Positions 24,462-37,962 are shown, numbered from the stretch's first letter. The stretch: DNA of 64,000 nucleotides from Rhynchosporium graminicola (GCA_900074885.1 FJUW01000008.1:250495-314494); one strand, 5' to 3'. Notes: a model not told the origin generated them from the sequence alone. A program made the numbers and translations.

Positions 24462-24890
24462 GCCGTACAGTTTCGAAGGTATCAGAAACATTCACCTGTA
24501 TAGCTATGTAAGAAACTCACAATCGCACCGTCATTTACAAGCTGTATATTTCTCCACCTTGAAAACTTATGTGTAACTTTGCCCCTGTTGATTTGTCCTT
24601 ACGCTCTAGAGGAATAACAGTATACTAACTCCTGTTTTGGCTGGATCCATCTGGGCTACGCACTACCGGCATAGATGAGAACCCGTACATATTCAAGACT
24701 CTTCCCCCCTATATCACGTCATCTGATCAATTCTACTAAATCTTCATTATTGAGCGTTGAAAGTATATATATGAAATGTTGACTCTCCTTGACGTACAAG
24801 AACTACGTACCCTTCAAACTTTCAGTAGGAATAATGACCGCAGTAATTATAACTCTCTGTCGAGTATGCGGTATAGTCCTCCTTCCTATC
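24462..24890. other. Intergenic, nothing recognised
   Basis: This lies between two convergent genes. No terminator-like or repeat element could be supported. Confidence 0.3.
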
Positions 24891-26382
24891 CTAATCATAC
24901 TCATCTTCTTCCAAAGTATCAATGATCTTGTTGTTAATAGCTACCCTTTTCTTATTATCAACGTGGTCAAGACGTACGCCTCTATTAACGGAGCAGTTTC
25001 TGAGAGCTCTAGCACGGAGTTCTACCTCGTTTCCTCGAGCAGTCCACTGTGCAGCAAGATACTCAGGCAAGACTGAGGCCACTCCTTCGACTTGATCCCT
25101 AAGTTCCAATCCCGTCCCATACCGATATAGGACTTCCAGCTTCCGTCCTGGCGTATCCTTAACCACAACCGTAATCTTTTTGATAAGGTCAATCAATTTA
25201 CGCACGTCTCCTTTCTTTTCACTTTCCCACCTTGCCACATCTGGTTTGATGTTGCGCACCGTTACTTCCTCTGATCTAAAGAGGCCAGAGTCGTGGTACG
25301 CGAGAACTAAGAATGGAATCTGGCGAATCCAAAGGCGAGGAAGTTGGTCGGACAGCGTGGTGTCATGCTTCTTCTTTTTGATCGAGCGCGTCTTCAGATC
25401 AAAAATCGCAGACTGAGGTACAGATCCTTGACCTCGAATGATCTTTAGACTGTCCGAGTTCTTGGGCGTGTGTGCACTGATAGTGTTCTCTGCAAGGGCT
25501 GAGATGAGCATGTCTTCACCCACCTTCTCATTTATCGGACTGGCATGCGTCTTCTTCGCAGGAACTTCCTCTACCAGATAGCCGTCTGCTTCGAATCGCA
25601 TGACTATACAGAGATGACCAAGCTGATATCGGACGATACGTTGATGGGTATCAGAACTCTTTATATCGGCATCCCAGGTGGTGTTCGCTTCAGGGAAACT
25701 ATGCCCATAACCACGAATGTCTGTAATCGCTTCCTTTGGCGAGTTCTCTCTTCGGAGCAAAAAGACGGTCTGACCCACAACCTCTACCAGAAATCGAAAC
25801 GGCTTTTCAGTTTCGACATTTCGGGCGAACCTGAGCAAGTTTCCCAAAGTACTTCCGCAACTGAAGATGTCGACTCCCTGGGCATCGAAATCAGGGCACT
25901 CTTCGAAGATAGACTGAACGACTGGCTCAATAGGATACGAGGGAAAGTACGCAGCATTTGGATCTCGATAGTAAGTGCCGTTAGGATTGTCTTCCGCGAG
26001 TTTAGTCGGCCTGGCTGTGGGTGTCCATTTTGGGGGCTTGCCTGCTTTTACATTAAATTTGTTCTGGTGTTCTGAGAACTTGAGTTTGGGGATATCAACT
26101 AGGAGTCAGGATCGTTGGCTCATTTCCTTTCAGCTAGTTGTACGATGCGACATCTTCTAGGCCTGTGATTTTTACTTCGCTGGAGAAAGGTCGATCGGTC
26201 TCCAGCTCCCTGTAATGAATGGTAGCCAGAACTGGACCGGTTGGAGGTGATGGACTGCTTATTATCTCAGAAGCTGTTGCAAGCCGGTCTTGTCCGCTGT
26301 CTCGACGTGCAGCTCTGGGATTACCACGACCGCGACCGCGACCGCGACTAACAAATCGATCATAACTGCTAGACGAGAACAT
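24891..26382 (-). pseudogene. Conserved fungal protein with DLKTR motif, frame broken
   Basis: The first part (ATG 26382) encodes an RG-rich leader 'SRGRGRGRGNPRAARR' and 'ITGLEDVASYN', then TAG at 26134-26136 where family members have Trp. After a frame change near 26090 the second part runs without a stop from 'LKFSEHQNKFNVKAGKPPKW' through 'DIFSCGSTLGNLLRFAR' to the stop at 24891. It includes 'SAIFDLKTRS' and 'QLPRLWIRQIPFLVLAYH'. The total is about 495 codons, the usual size. The family is widespread in Pezizomycotina and often carries the label geranylgeranyl pyrophosphate synthetase, which its sequence does not support. The DLKTR motif recalls the ELKT motif of DXO/Rai1-type or other PD-(D/E)XK nucleases; that link is inference. 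Confidence 0.65.
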
Positions 26383-27161
26383 CTCTGAATAATAACTGTT
26401 AATAACGCTTGAGTAAACGCCGTACGCATGAAGTAAAACTGGATTTGGTAAGTGCGGGAGAAATGCTTTGAAGAGATACTCGCAGCACCTCGATCCTCTG
26501 ATGGAACGCAGCGTCTTTGAACAAGGCAGGCGAGGCTAGCCTAGCTATCAGTCGCCAAACACGTACATCATGTAGCTATCGATAGTGGTGTTCCGCAACC
26601 TTATGCACGCTGCAAGAGCTTTCATAACCGACCTCAAATCAGGCGCTGAATCATGAGGGCCGATTGCTCGCATAAGGCATTTAGAAACTGTTATGTCTGT
26701 CTGCCTTGCATGCTGCAGCCGGAAATCGCTGTGCCTCGAGACCCTGACTATGTAATTATTGGCCAGGATGTGCTGCATTCGTCCGTGGGCTTTTCTGCTT
26801 GACATTTTGCCTGAATTGGCTGCCTCGGGCGCTCTTGCAACCGTATAGTAAGCGAAAGGCGGAGGCAGATCACCTTTATTCTCAGTTGTTGAACTGGCTT
26901 ATGCAGACGGTAATAATCAGCCCCAACGTCTCGTTCTTTATTTTTGTCTGTACCGTATCCTAACACTGTTAGCACCCGTCCGAGCTACATCAAAAAAAAA
27001 TTTATCGCTACTTTTAGCTAAGAGTACGTCGAGCACTTTCTATCAGGTGCAATTCAGCCGCAGTATGTTCTGATTTATCGCTGACAGCTATTGTTGAAGA
27101 TTTCACTTCCACGAGGTCACATTTAGGCTGGCACACAAGATTGTGTCCTTGCGATATTCTA
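26383..27161. other. Intergenic between divergent genes
   Basis: This presumably contains both promoters. The minus frames at 26548-26975 show no recognisable motif. Confidence 0.35.
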
Positions 27162-30100
27162 ATGGGGTCCAACGGATACCGAGCGGTCCAACTGAACAAG
27201 TTTCTTGGCTCTATTGCATTCGGAAAATCTTCTATCACTACTGCTGATCGTGCGAAGCTGTTTTTGGAAGCATTATGCGTATAAGACGACCGTGTAACGT
27301 GTGTGGAGAGGGTTTTTGCAAAGCAGCTATCCGTGGACGCACTTCGTCGTGCTCTGAGGCTCGATCCGTCTATCGACTACATCAACCAATCCATTGCGAA
27401 ATTTCTTGAATATGTCTCTGACCCTGCTATTAAGCAAATCGCTGGCGGCCAGTTTCTTTAAGATATCCTTCTCATAATTGCTGATCCCCCTACTCTTTGG
27501 AACACCTTGGTGGTGGCGCATAAGGAGAGCTGTCTCCATGAGAATGCAACAAATGGTTTCGCTTGGCTCCTTTGGGAGCTTCTCTCGATGCCTCCTAACG
27601 ACAATATCGATGTAATGGAAACCGCGAAGTCTATCACCAACGGGGGATCTTTCCTAGCATCATCGTCCCATGAAACTCGTGTTATCGGTTACAAAATTCA
27701 ACATTTCTTGAAAGCGAAAGAAAGTAGCGCAAATACGAACCCGGTTAACGCTGGACCAGGAGGCCGACATGACAACGACTTCGTTGACTACCGCAAGACA
27801 GCAATATTCCCCACTTCAGACGAGTTCATGTCGGATACACAGCCATTCTATAGACCCGCCAGAGAGGTCGTCGAAGCTGATGCTGCAGATCGGATCGGAA
27901 TTCACCTGGACAACCAGTTTCGCCTCCTCCGGGAAGACATGCTTGCTGAACTGAGGGATGACGTGTATATCGCAACGGGTAAGAAGAAAGGAAGACGTTC
28001 TCCTGTTATCCTTCAGCGCCTCATGCTTGCTGGATCTGAATGTGGGGAGCCGAAGAAGTGGAAGCAATGTGCTGTAAAGCTACACTGCGGACTTGGCATG
28101 GAAAAGTTCACAAAGATGTCTACTGCTGAGAGAAAGACTTACCTTAAGAACAATCCACGATCTCTCAAGCATCAGTCATTCGGCTGTCTAATACAAGGAG
28201 ACCAGATTGTTGCTTTCGCCGTCCTGGACAGAGATGAAGCAGGATTGCTTGAAGATCCTCCTGCCATTACCTTGAAGATATGCGGAGACGATGCTTTGAA
28301 AACCTTTTTGTTGGCTTCGAAGGGGACAACACAAATCGACTATATCCAAGTTGACACTCCCTTTTATGCCTATGAACCTGTGCTGCAATGTCTACAAGAT
28401 ATGAAAGATATTCCACTTGCATATTCCCTCCTAGGGACAACTCTGGACGAGGCATCTCAGACTACCCTGGCCATCGACAGCGCGCTTATTGACTTACTAC
28501 GGGCTAAGGGTAGTCTGATCATCCAAGATCTGCTTGATACGGACCGACCTATCGATCTCGATTAATCTCAGATGGATTCTCTTATTGCTGGACTCGGATA
28601 GTCGGTGAGTTTGATATAAGGGCCGCCAGGTAAGGTTATCAATTGCGTGTTCTTTACATATTATCATTGACATTGCCAGGAACGGGCAAGTCTTTTATTG
28701 GTGCTTTGATCACGAAGGCTTTCTATGAGCACATAAGCGAGACGATTCTTGTTCTAAGCTATACCAATCATGCATTGGACCAGTTTCTTGAAGACCTCTT
28801 GGACAACGGAATTCCACCGCAAAGTATCGTTCGACTCGGGTCGAAATCTACACCACGTACTGCGCCCTTGAACTTGTTCGAGAGACAGAAAACCAGCAAC
28901 TTTAATAAGTCTCGCAGTGGGTGGGAGATCGTGAACAACTTCGAAAGTCTCGTTGACGTCTACCGAACTGAGCTGACAATCGAGCTCAAGTCTTTCACGC
29001 AGGCTGGGGTGTCGTGGAAAGATATACTTGCTTACCTTGAATTCAGCGATGATGATGATCGTTTCTATCCAGCACTACTTGTGCCCGATGAGGAAGATGG
29101 AATGACACGCGTGGGCAAGGGTGGGAAAGATATAAAACCTGATTACCTTTATGATAGATGGGCAAGAGGCGAGGATGCTGGTATTTTCGAAGAGCAAGCT
29201 GCGGCACATGAAGAGATCTGGTCCATGGACACCAATTCCAGACTGAGACGGGTTAAACGCTGGACTACCGCTCTGTTGAATGAAGGGGCAACTAAAGTCG
29301 CGACTCTAGTCTCACGCTACAACAGATATCAGCGGCGTTTAGCACAAGCCTTGGGAGAGAGGACAGCACAGACTCTGAAAAGCATGAGAGTTATCGGTTG
29401 TACGACAACAGCGGCCGCCAAGTATGCTTCCGATCTTCGCAATGCTGCGCTAGGAATCATCCTGGTTGAGGAAGCTGGCGGAATTCTGGAGCGCCACGTT
29501 CTGACTGCACTGTCGGCAAAAACTAAGCAGCACATTCTCATCGGAGATCATAAACAGTTACGTCCCAAGTATAGTAATCATGCAATCAGTGTCGAAAAGG
29601 GCCATGGGTATGACTTCAATCGATCTATGTTTGAGCGCCTTGTGCTCGTAAATTTTCCCCATACCACGCTGTCCAAGCAACACCGGATGTGTCCGGAAAT
29701 CTCATCTTTGGTCAGGCACTTAACTTATCCCAGCTTTCAAGATGCGGAGAAGACACTGAAACGGACGCCTGTACGTGGCCTCCGTGACAGGGTGGTCTTT
29801 TTCAACCACAATTATGCAGAAGTCGATGCCTAAGAGCTTGCAGACCGTCGAGACCCAGAATCGAAGACTAGCAAGAGTAATTCATTTGAGGTTGAGCTTG
29901 TATTAAAATGCGTGCGGTATCTTGGGCAACAGGGGTATGGGACTGACAAGCTTGTTATACTTACTCCTTATCTCGGGCAGCTGCGACTCCTTCGTGATCG
30001 CCTTATGGTAGACAACGATCCTGTTCTCAACGACCTGGATTCCTTCGATCTCGTTCGGGCAGGTTTACTCTCGGAGGCCAGTGCAAATGTCAACAAACGC

Positions 30101-33100
30101 CCCATTAAAATATCCACAATCGGTATGTCAGTGGCTGTTATGACAAAAACCTGTCACTAACCTTGATAACCTTAGATAACTACCAGGGTGAAGAGAGTGA
30201 GATTGTTATTATGTCCCTCACTTGTAGCAACGAAAAAGGCGACATTGGGTTCATGTACTCGCCTGAGAGACTCAATGTCCTGCTTTCTCGAGCCCGCAGC
30301 GGCCTCATCATGATTGGCAATGCGCAAACCTTCCTCAAGAGTCGTAACACAGACCAGGCATGGACGCTATTCCTACACTTCATGAAGGAGAAGGGTCATA
30401 TATATGACGGTCTTCCAGTTCAGTGCCAGCAGTATCCGCATAAGAAGTTCCTCTTGAAGATAACTCGTGACTTTGATATGGAATGTCCTGATGGCGGATG
30501 TTCGGAACCATGGTGCGTTCGGTCTACCTGGTTTGCAGATTCATTTAGCTAACAAAGCAAAAGTGGTGCCCAGTTGGGCTGTGGTGCTTATTACTGCCCC
30601 TCCAAATGCTATCAACTGTATGACCACTCTAAGATGGAATGCCAGGTATTGATTCAGTTCGTCTGTGAACAGAAGCACACGTCCCAGCGCCCTTGTTCAA
30701 AGTCCCAGGGGCCTTGCGCCATCTGTGCAGAGGCAGATCGACAGAGAGAACGAATTCGAGAGCGAAATGTACAACTCGATGCTGCACGTGATACCAAGAG
30801 AGCTACTTATGCCCTACAGCTTGAGGAAAATCAAGCTGAAATTGATCACCAGAGACGCATTCTACAAGATCACCGAGAGGATGGGAACTCTGCTAGGTTA
30901 CTGAAGCAGAAGAGGCAGGATCTAGCTAATCTCAAAGGAACAACAAGTAATCTTGCAAAGCAGCGATAGTCCTGCACTAAACCACACGCGTCTTCTGCGC
31001 CTTCTGCAGCTCCTGCATCTCAGTCGTCGAGTAAGAAAGTGGATGTGGATAATGAAGAAGACTGGGCATCGACAAGAAAGCAGTGGGAGCATTTCAAACG
31101 CTAAGAAGGTGCAGAAAATGAAGCTCTTGATGATTTGATGGGTATGATTGGCTTGGAAGACGTAAAAGACAACTTCCTTGCGATTAAGCTGCAGGTGGAT
31201 ACTGCTGTGCGTCAAGGCCTCGACATGTCAAGTAAACGCTTTGGAGCGTCTTTGTTAGGTAATCCTGGTACTGGTAAGTAGCTACTATCCCTTCCTGTTG
31301 TAGCATTCGAGCTGAATTACTGACAATTGTAGGCAAAACTACTGTCGCTCGACTCTACGCCAAGTTCCTCACTTCTGTCGGCGCTTTGTCTGGAAGTGAA
31401 TTCGTCGAGACGACAGGCGCAGCTCTCGCAAATGATGGGGTGCCGGGCTGTATCAAGAAGCTGGAAACCATTCAGAATAATGGTGGTGGTGCTCTGTTCA
31501 TCGATGAAGTATACCAACTAACATCTGGCGGTAACCTCGGAGGAATCGCTGTTCTTGACTTCATTCTCGCAGAAGTGGAGAACATGACTGGAAGGGTCGT
31601 CTTCATTCTCGCTGGATATAACAAACAGATGGAAAAATTCTTCGCACATAACCCTGGCTTTCTAAGTCGCTTTCCGCACAGATTTCAATTTAAGGACTAC
31701 AAAAACCACGAACTACTGCAGATACTCGTCTATAAGATGAATCAGATATATAATAACAGAATGGAGGTCGAAGACGGGCCGGGCGGTCTCTTCGTCCGAA
31801 TCGTTGCCCGGCGAGTTAGTCGAGGTCGAGGACGCGAGGGTTTCGGAAATGCGCGCGAGATAGAGAACACCCTGTCCAAGATTGCAAGTAGACAAGCAGT
31901 TCGTATCTCGAAAGGCAGACGTGCCGGAGAAGAACCAGACGACTTCCTCTTCACGAGGACTGACCTCCTCGGCCCTGAACCTACCGCGGCTCTGAACAAC
32001 TCCAAGGCTTGGAAATAGCTCCAGAATCTTATTGGCCTGTCGGCTGTCAAGAAATCAATCCAAGCCTTGTTCGGTACTGTTCAGTTCAATTATCGGCGCG
32101 AGTTGGATGAGGCGCCTCTGGTCGAGTATTCTCTTAACAAAGTGTTCCTTGGGCCCCCTGGCACAGGAAAGACGACTGTCGTAAAGATGTACGGACAGGT
32201 TCTAGCGGATCTTGGGTTCTTATCAGACGGTGAAGGTACTATCATGCCTCCCACCGACTAAAGACGACTTTCGCTGACCTTATACAGTTGTTGTTAAGAA
32301 CCCCTCCGATTTTGTTGGCAATGTCCTTGGCGCATCTGAGTCTACAACTAAAGGTATCCTTACCTCTACGGTAGGCAAAGTGCTTCTGATAGACGAAGCA
32401 TACGGCTTGTGTGGCTCCTTGGGTGAATCTTCCACTAGCGACCCTTACAAGACGGCAGTCATTGACACCATCGTGGCCGAGGTTCAGAGTGTGCCAGGTG
32501 ATGATCGGTGTGTGTTACTTGCAGGCTACAAGGAGCAGATGGAAGATATGTTTCAGAAGGTCAATCCTGGGCTTAGTAGAAGATTTCCCCTTGCCTCCGC
32601 GTTTGTATTTCAAGATTTCGAAGACGGAGACATGGCAAAGATCCTTGACCTCAAGCTTTCAAATTTGGTATTCACGACGACAGATATGGGCAAACGTGCT
32701 GCGATGGATGTGCTACGGCGGGCTCGTAATCGACCTAATTTTGGTAACGCAGGTGAAGTCGACATCCTTCTTGATTATGCCAAAGCTAGACAGCAGCAGA
32801 GGCTCAACGAGGAGCAAGTTAGTGACGACCACTCACACTTTAAGCCCATTGACTTTGACGAAGACTTCGATCGAGGCGAGCGCGCAGATTCGAATGTCGG
32901 TTTACTCTTCAGAGGCGTGATTGGTTGTGAAACTATTATATCTCAGCTCGAAGGCTATCAAAATACCGCGAGAGAGTTAAAGGCAATGGATATGGATCCT
33001 AGGGAAGAGATTCAATTTACCTTTCTTTTCCGTGGCCCACCTGGTAAATTAAAGGGACTGCAAGCAAGATATCTACTTGGCTAATGGATTACAGGTACCG

Positions 33101-34407
33101 GAAAGACTTCAACTGCGCGCAAAATGGGTAAGGTCTTTTACGATATGGGATTTCTTGCTAAAGCAGATGTTGTTGAATGCTCTGCCACCGACCTGGTAGC
33201 ATCGTACGTTGGCCAGACTGGATTGAAAGTGCAAAATGTCCTTGAGAATGCATTAGGCAGAGTCCTTTTCATCGACGAAGCTTATCGCCTAGCAGGGGAC
33301 GGATTTGCTAAGGAAGCAATGGACGAGATCGTGGACTGTTTGACAAAGCCAAAGTACGCTCGAAAGCTTATTGTTATTCTGGCTGGTTACGACGACGACA
33401 TGAATCGTTTGATGGCGCAAAATCCTGGTCTCACTATTCGCTTTCCAGAAGTCATAGTCTTCCGTGGATTAGACCCGACAGACTGCCTTAATCTACTGAT
33501 TCAGCTGATGAGAGGACGTCAGCTCGACATGCGGAAGAATAACAAAGATTTGGACTTATCGATCATGGAGGTTCCTACTCTAGACTTCAGGCATGTGACA
33601 CTGGACCAGTTCGAAATTCTCGGCAGGATCGCAAACTGGGCTAATGCCCGTGATGTATAAACAATCGCCAAGAGTATATTTGGCCTGCTTCTAAAAGCTG
33701 GCGCTATGAAGAAACCCGTTGCCGTCGTCACGGAGGAGCACGTTCGCACAGTTCTCGAATCTATGATATCTGAGCGTGGCCAGAGACAACAGGCAGCCGA
33801 AGTTCGACCTAGCCCTCGGATACAAAACGGCCAAGCACTCCCACCTCCTCCTCGGGCAGCTACTACTAGTAGCTCCGCTATGAACATATCGGAGGAGGCT
33901 GAGAATACTCAACGAGTAGCCAAGAGTTTGCCACCAGCGGCCCCCGCGAACGAATTCAGGCGTGACTCTCGTGTCAGCGACACTGTCTGGGAGCAACTCC
34001 AGCGCGATAAACAAGCAGCTAAGCAGAAGGAAGAGCAAGACCAGAAAGTTATTAGAGCAAGCGCTGATGCAGCAAGTGATCTCGAACGTCTTCGCTTAAA
34101 AGAGCAGACGTCCGAGCAAGCCTTCTAGCGCAATGAAAATCAATCTGACTTACAGGAGGCCAAGCGTCTTCGCGAGGAGGCTCGCCTTCAGCATGAGATG
34201 GAACGTCGTGCTCAGGAAGAGCTTCTCGCAAAGCTAGAAAATCAGCGCAAGGCTTTGGAAGAAGAGCGAAGAAAAGAGGCAAAGGTGCAGCAGCAATTGA
34301 GGACTCTGGGGATTTGTCCTGCTGGCTACAGATGGATCAAATAGAATGGTGGCTATAGGTGTTTGGGTGGTGCTCATTTCGTTACGGACTCGGAGCTAGG
34401 GTTGTGA
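27162..34407 (+). pseudogene. NFX1-type zinc-finger SF1 helicase fused to three CbxX AAA domains
   Basis: Seven exons (27162-28629, 28680-30122, 30176-30512, 30558-31273, 31333-32235, 32288-33043, 33095-34407) join to exactly 2,312 codons. All introns are 45-59 bp with GT...AG ends. Twelve stops interrupt the frame (27282, 27459, 28563, 28599, 28617, 29831, 30967, 31102, 32016, 33658, 34126, 34342): seven TAA, five TAG, no TGA and no frameshift. Approximate domains: helicase Walker A GPPGTGKS at 490, 'LVEEAG' at 750, 'DNYQGEES' at 970, 'LNVLLSRAR' at 1002; Cys-rich NFX1-like finger 1075-1110; coiled coil 1140-1220; AAA modules with Walker A at 1320, 1595 and 1875 and FIDE/LIDEA Walker B motifs; C-terminal coiled coil 2180-2280. 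Helicases of this type (ZNFX1, Upf1 superfamily) act on RNA; CbxX AAA proteins remodel complexes. This copy is dead by RIP-like mutation but otherwise preserved. Confidence 0.92.
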
Positions 34408-35525
34408 AGGACACAGCCCTAAACTCCACTTTATTATCATCACGTTCACGTACTCATTTCACCGCCTGTTGGGTCTATATACACTATTGCGACTTCTTGC
34501 TCTAGTCAATATATTTCTTCCCGTATTGATATCCCGCTGATCGCAGGAGTGGTAATGGAATGTTGACTCTGAACGGGCACCGCGATCTCGATGGTCATAT
34601 ACATGCAACCTCAAAAGCCTTGGCTGTTATCTAAGAGCAATATTAGAACACGTCTGCAAACGCCACTTATCTTGTAATTTATTATCTGTCAATGTCACCG
34701 GTGGGCATAAGTATCGCTGGTGCCGCTACTCATGAGGTCGTGGAAGAGGTAGAGAAGTTGGCAGAAAAGTTGACGATCTTAGCGATATGAGATAGCTTTG
34801 TTTAATGCATCGACTGATAACTGCAAGGATAGCCTTAGGAAACCTAGGTAGACTTACATTCTCCCTCTAGTACGTTTTCCTAGCGTCTGTGATTCAAAAT
34901 TTACTCTTAGCTTGCGTCGACGACCCTCGACGTGTCAATGGAGGTCCTGCACTGAGAAATCTGGCAACTGTGGCTCGAGGAGTGTATGCCGTGCTAAAGC
35001 TATAAGGATGATAGTGCCCACCTATTACAGCAGGAACTCATCGTGACGACACGATCGTTATGGAGTATCGTAGTTTAAAAGGAGTAGGAGGAGACTGTTA
35101 TAAACGGAGTCAGGTGATACTTATGGGAAGAGTCTATCGTTGAGTGGCAAGTAGTGTTGATATCCAGGAGCGCCTGGAACTTCCTGGCTGTGAGGATCTG
35201 CAAAGAGTCGAGTGCCAGGCGCGACACCTGGTGGATGTGTTCTAAGATTCGGACTCGTGAAGAACAGCGACCCAAGCCCAGGGAAGCACCGATATAGTTA
35301 ATTAAGGTGGATAACTATTATAGTGATCTCTGGAATCTGAGGTGGTCAGAAAGCTTCAGCTTCAGATTTTCATTCTATAACACTCAAATTCAACTCTTAT
35401 TTTACAATAATAAGGACGAGCTCACCGAGCAAATATGAGAAGACAATAACACGAATACAAATCTGTCCCATGCTACAGGACGATCTTTCTCCCACTAGGC
35501 TATACAATCCAATTCTGCAATGCCT
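34408..35525. other. Intergenic between convergent genes
   Basis: No frame with a recognisable product was seen. It lies tail to tail between the helicase pseudogene and the ATPase gene. Confidence 0.35.
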
Positions 35526-37286
35526 TCAGGTAGCCATTATACTCCTTCCACTGTCTGTCGTTAATCTATTTCTGACTGTGATTTTCATGTAGCCAGACCT
35601 AAGCCTTCTGATCTCGAGTCTTCCTAAGCTGTCTTGTGGCAAACCTATCATTGCACTTGGCGAGAAAAGAAGTGCATTCCCAACACGCAATTTGACGATG
35701 TTATCGAAGATCTCCGGTGCTTGACCTTTTTCAGATGAGTTTGTGTTGCCTCTCTTAGTATCCTCCTCTCTATCTACTTGCGTGTGGATCCCAGAGGTCA
35801 TGATACCTGCCAAGTGGCTTTTAAGAGCCTGCATCCAACCTGGTGAGGTGAAGCGATGAACGATGGTAGTAGAGCATAGGTCAAGTAGCAAAGGAGATAA
35901 TGTCGGCTCTTGAGTCGATATGATGATGCGTGCACCGAGGTGGCGTTGAAGCCGGATCACGGATAACAATGTATTGGTGAGCGTGAGAGCCTCGGGAGAA
36001 GTGTCCATAAACTTGCAACGAAGTTAGTGATTGCCATCTCAACCATGCTTTGTTCCTTACCTTGTGCGCCTCATCCAGGGCAATGACACGACCCCCATCA
36101 ATACTTTGCTCTATGAATAAGCTCAAACAAATATTGAACAGTGAACATGCATTCTCAGAGGTTACGCAAGGGCAGGATAGGTCGACAATTGTAAGGTGGC
36201 CGGGCTAGAATATTTAAAAGGATATTAAGCAAGTCAGGATCAGATACGTACCTTAGAACTCCAATCTTTCTTATCCCTATTCGGAGCCTGCAACTTTTCC
36301 TTTCTCTTCCCCTTTTGATTTGAATGGACCTGGATTTTGGGCATGAAGCTCTCTAAAGCATCCAAGCGTTGCTGCAATGGAACAAGCTGAGTAGGAGCCA
36401 AGCTACTATCCATAACTTGACTCTTGAATTCGCGGTAATTAAACTGGGTTCCCGAGGCCTGCTGCACAGTGCGCATCTCACGCAAGATCCGGTAAATGGT
36501 GTGTATATAGAGAGGGACAGGCTCTCCGTTCTTCACTGCCATCAACTCCAGCATTCTTTTCGTATTCAAGTCAGACTCCTTGATCTGCAAGGGCTCGATG
36601 TCGATATTGAACCGCTTGTAAGTGTTCTAATTGGCGCATGATCAGCAAATCTTGACTCAGAAGGGGAGAAAACTTTTATATTTCATGGGACTTACCCGTA
36701 TAGTACTGATATTTGTTGGGGAGCACAGCACTCTCACTTTGATCTTTGGATCTGAGGCTAAGAACGCTGCCTCGCATGGTGAGCCACCATAATCAGAAAT
36801 GAACGTGTCATAATGGAACACAAGGCCTGTCAGAGGCTTCGGCAGCTTTGCTGCTTTAGAGCCGCTCAGATAGTTCTCTAGGAGACAAGAAAGAGTATGA
36901 CTCTTTCCAGAGCCCTGAGAGCCGCAAATAAATGTGCTTGATGGAGTAGCAATATTAAAAAATATTCTTGGATCCGGATTCCCAAACTCTCCACTCCCTT
37001 CCTGGCCCTGTAAGTAATTGGAAAGACCTCCTAACAGGCCATATTGTGGAAATGGCTGTGAGTCCCTCAGTGGCAGAAGTGTCTCAGCGTATCTCAGTAT
37101 CGGCATGACGAATATGGGCGTGGTCCTTATTTCTGGAAGTGCGTGTTCTTGGGGTAACTTCCTGAGGAGACTCAAGTGTTCGTCAAGGATCAAGGCTTCT
37201 TCTCTGTCTCGGATCGTGTCAGTCATAACAAGACTCCAGGTGCTAGAAGTACTTGTTGATGCTGGTTCCACTTGAGGTTCGGTCAT
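35526..37286 (-). CDS. HerA/FtsK-like P-loop ATPase (intact, four exons)
   Basis: Exons 37286-36696, 36626-36252, 36204-36061 and 36011-35526 join to 531 residues with no stop; each exon is a multiple of three. Introns are 69, 47 and 49 bp with GTAAGT, GTACGT and GTAAGG donors. Walker A is GSQGSGKS at residues 122-129, preceded by a conserved 'DPRIFFNIATPSSTFICG' lead-in. Walker B is 'VIALDEAHK' ending at 370. An 'ISTQEP' motif at 401-406 followed by 'LLDLCSTTIVHRF' matches the sensor segment of HerA/FtsK-type ATPases, where TQ-P is followed by a loop choosing between subunits. Such proteins are hexameric DNA motors in prokaryotes. The fungal family is conserved but its function is unknown. 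It is untouched by RIP although it neighbours a heavily mutated gene. Confidence 0.82.
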
Positions 37287-37962
37287 GTTGCCGAAGGCAT
37301 TTTTGAATCAGCTTCCAGGAGGAGGAAATGTTGAACTATGATCGTCAAAATGCAAGTTATCAGAGGCAAGGGAATTTATAAGAGAAGGGTAATGCAAGCA
37401 AGTCATCGGGACCTCGAAGAGTTTCGGTAAATAGAAATGGTTCCGAATGCGGGTCAATTAAGTAAAACCTAGGGCCATGCTATTGGCGGCCCTGGTAGAT
37501 GGCCTGCATTGCTATCACGGTGCTTGACTGGTGAGAAGCCGCGAGAGACGTGCTTCCCTCCATTTCGGAATCTATTCTCAACGGTAACAAATCCCACGCC
37601 GAAGTTCCCAAATTGACCAGATTCAAACCTCTAGGAAAGGAAAAAGAAACAAAAGACTATCGGAGAGGCACCAGCATAAGGTGCCTAAGTAGGTTAGGAA
37701 GGTAACGGAGAACGTTCGGAGGCGCGAGCGTGTTAATCTAGAAGCTGGTGAGGAATGCCAAACTTCCTTTTCCCTATCTATTCATGCTTCGTGTCATATT
37801 TACCTAGACTCCTGCAGTTTGATGCCATGCTCAACTTGCACATGTTGTTCGACCGGAAAGTGAATGTGCGCAGTTCCATGTAAGCTGCTCATTTGCTTCT
37901 TCACGACGGTCCCTAGTTCGTAACAAAAGTGCTATAACTTTGATGGTGTAGTAGAGTCAACA
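37287..37962. other. Intergenic, nothing recognised
   Basis: Upstream region of the ATPase gene; no further element could be supported. Confidence 0.35.

Noticed and set aside
18658..34407. UAA/UAG reassigned to glutamine, so that the interrupted genes would be intact
   Set aside because: The intact dynamin, RNase III-like and DUF7587-like genes in the same window end in TAG, some stops sit where Trp rather than Gln is expected, and no nuclear code change of this kind is known in Pezizomycotina. CpA-directed mutation explains the pattern better.
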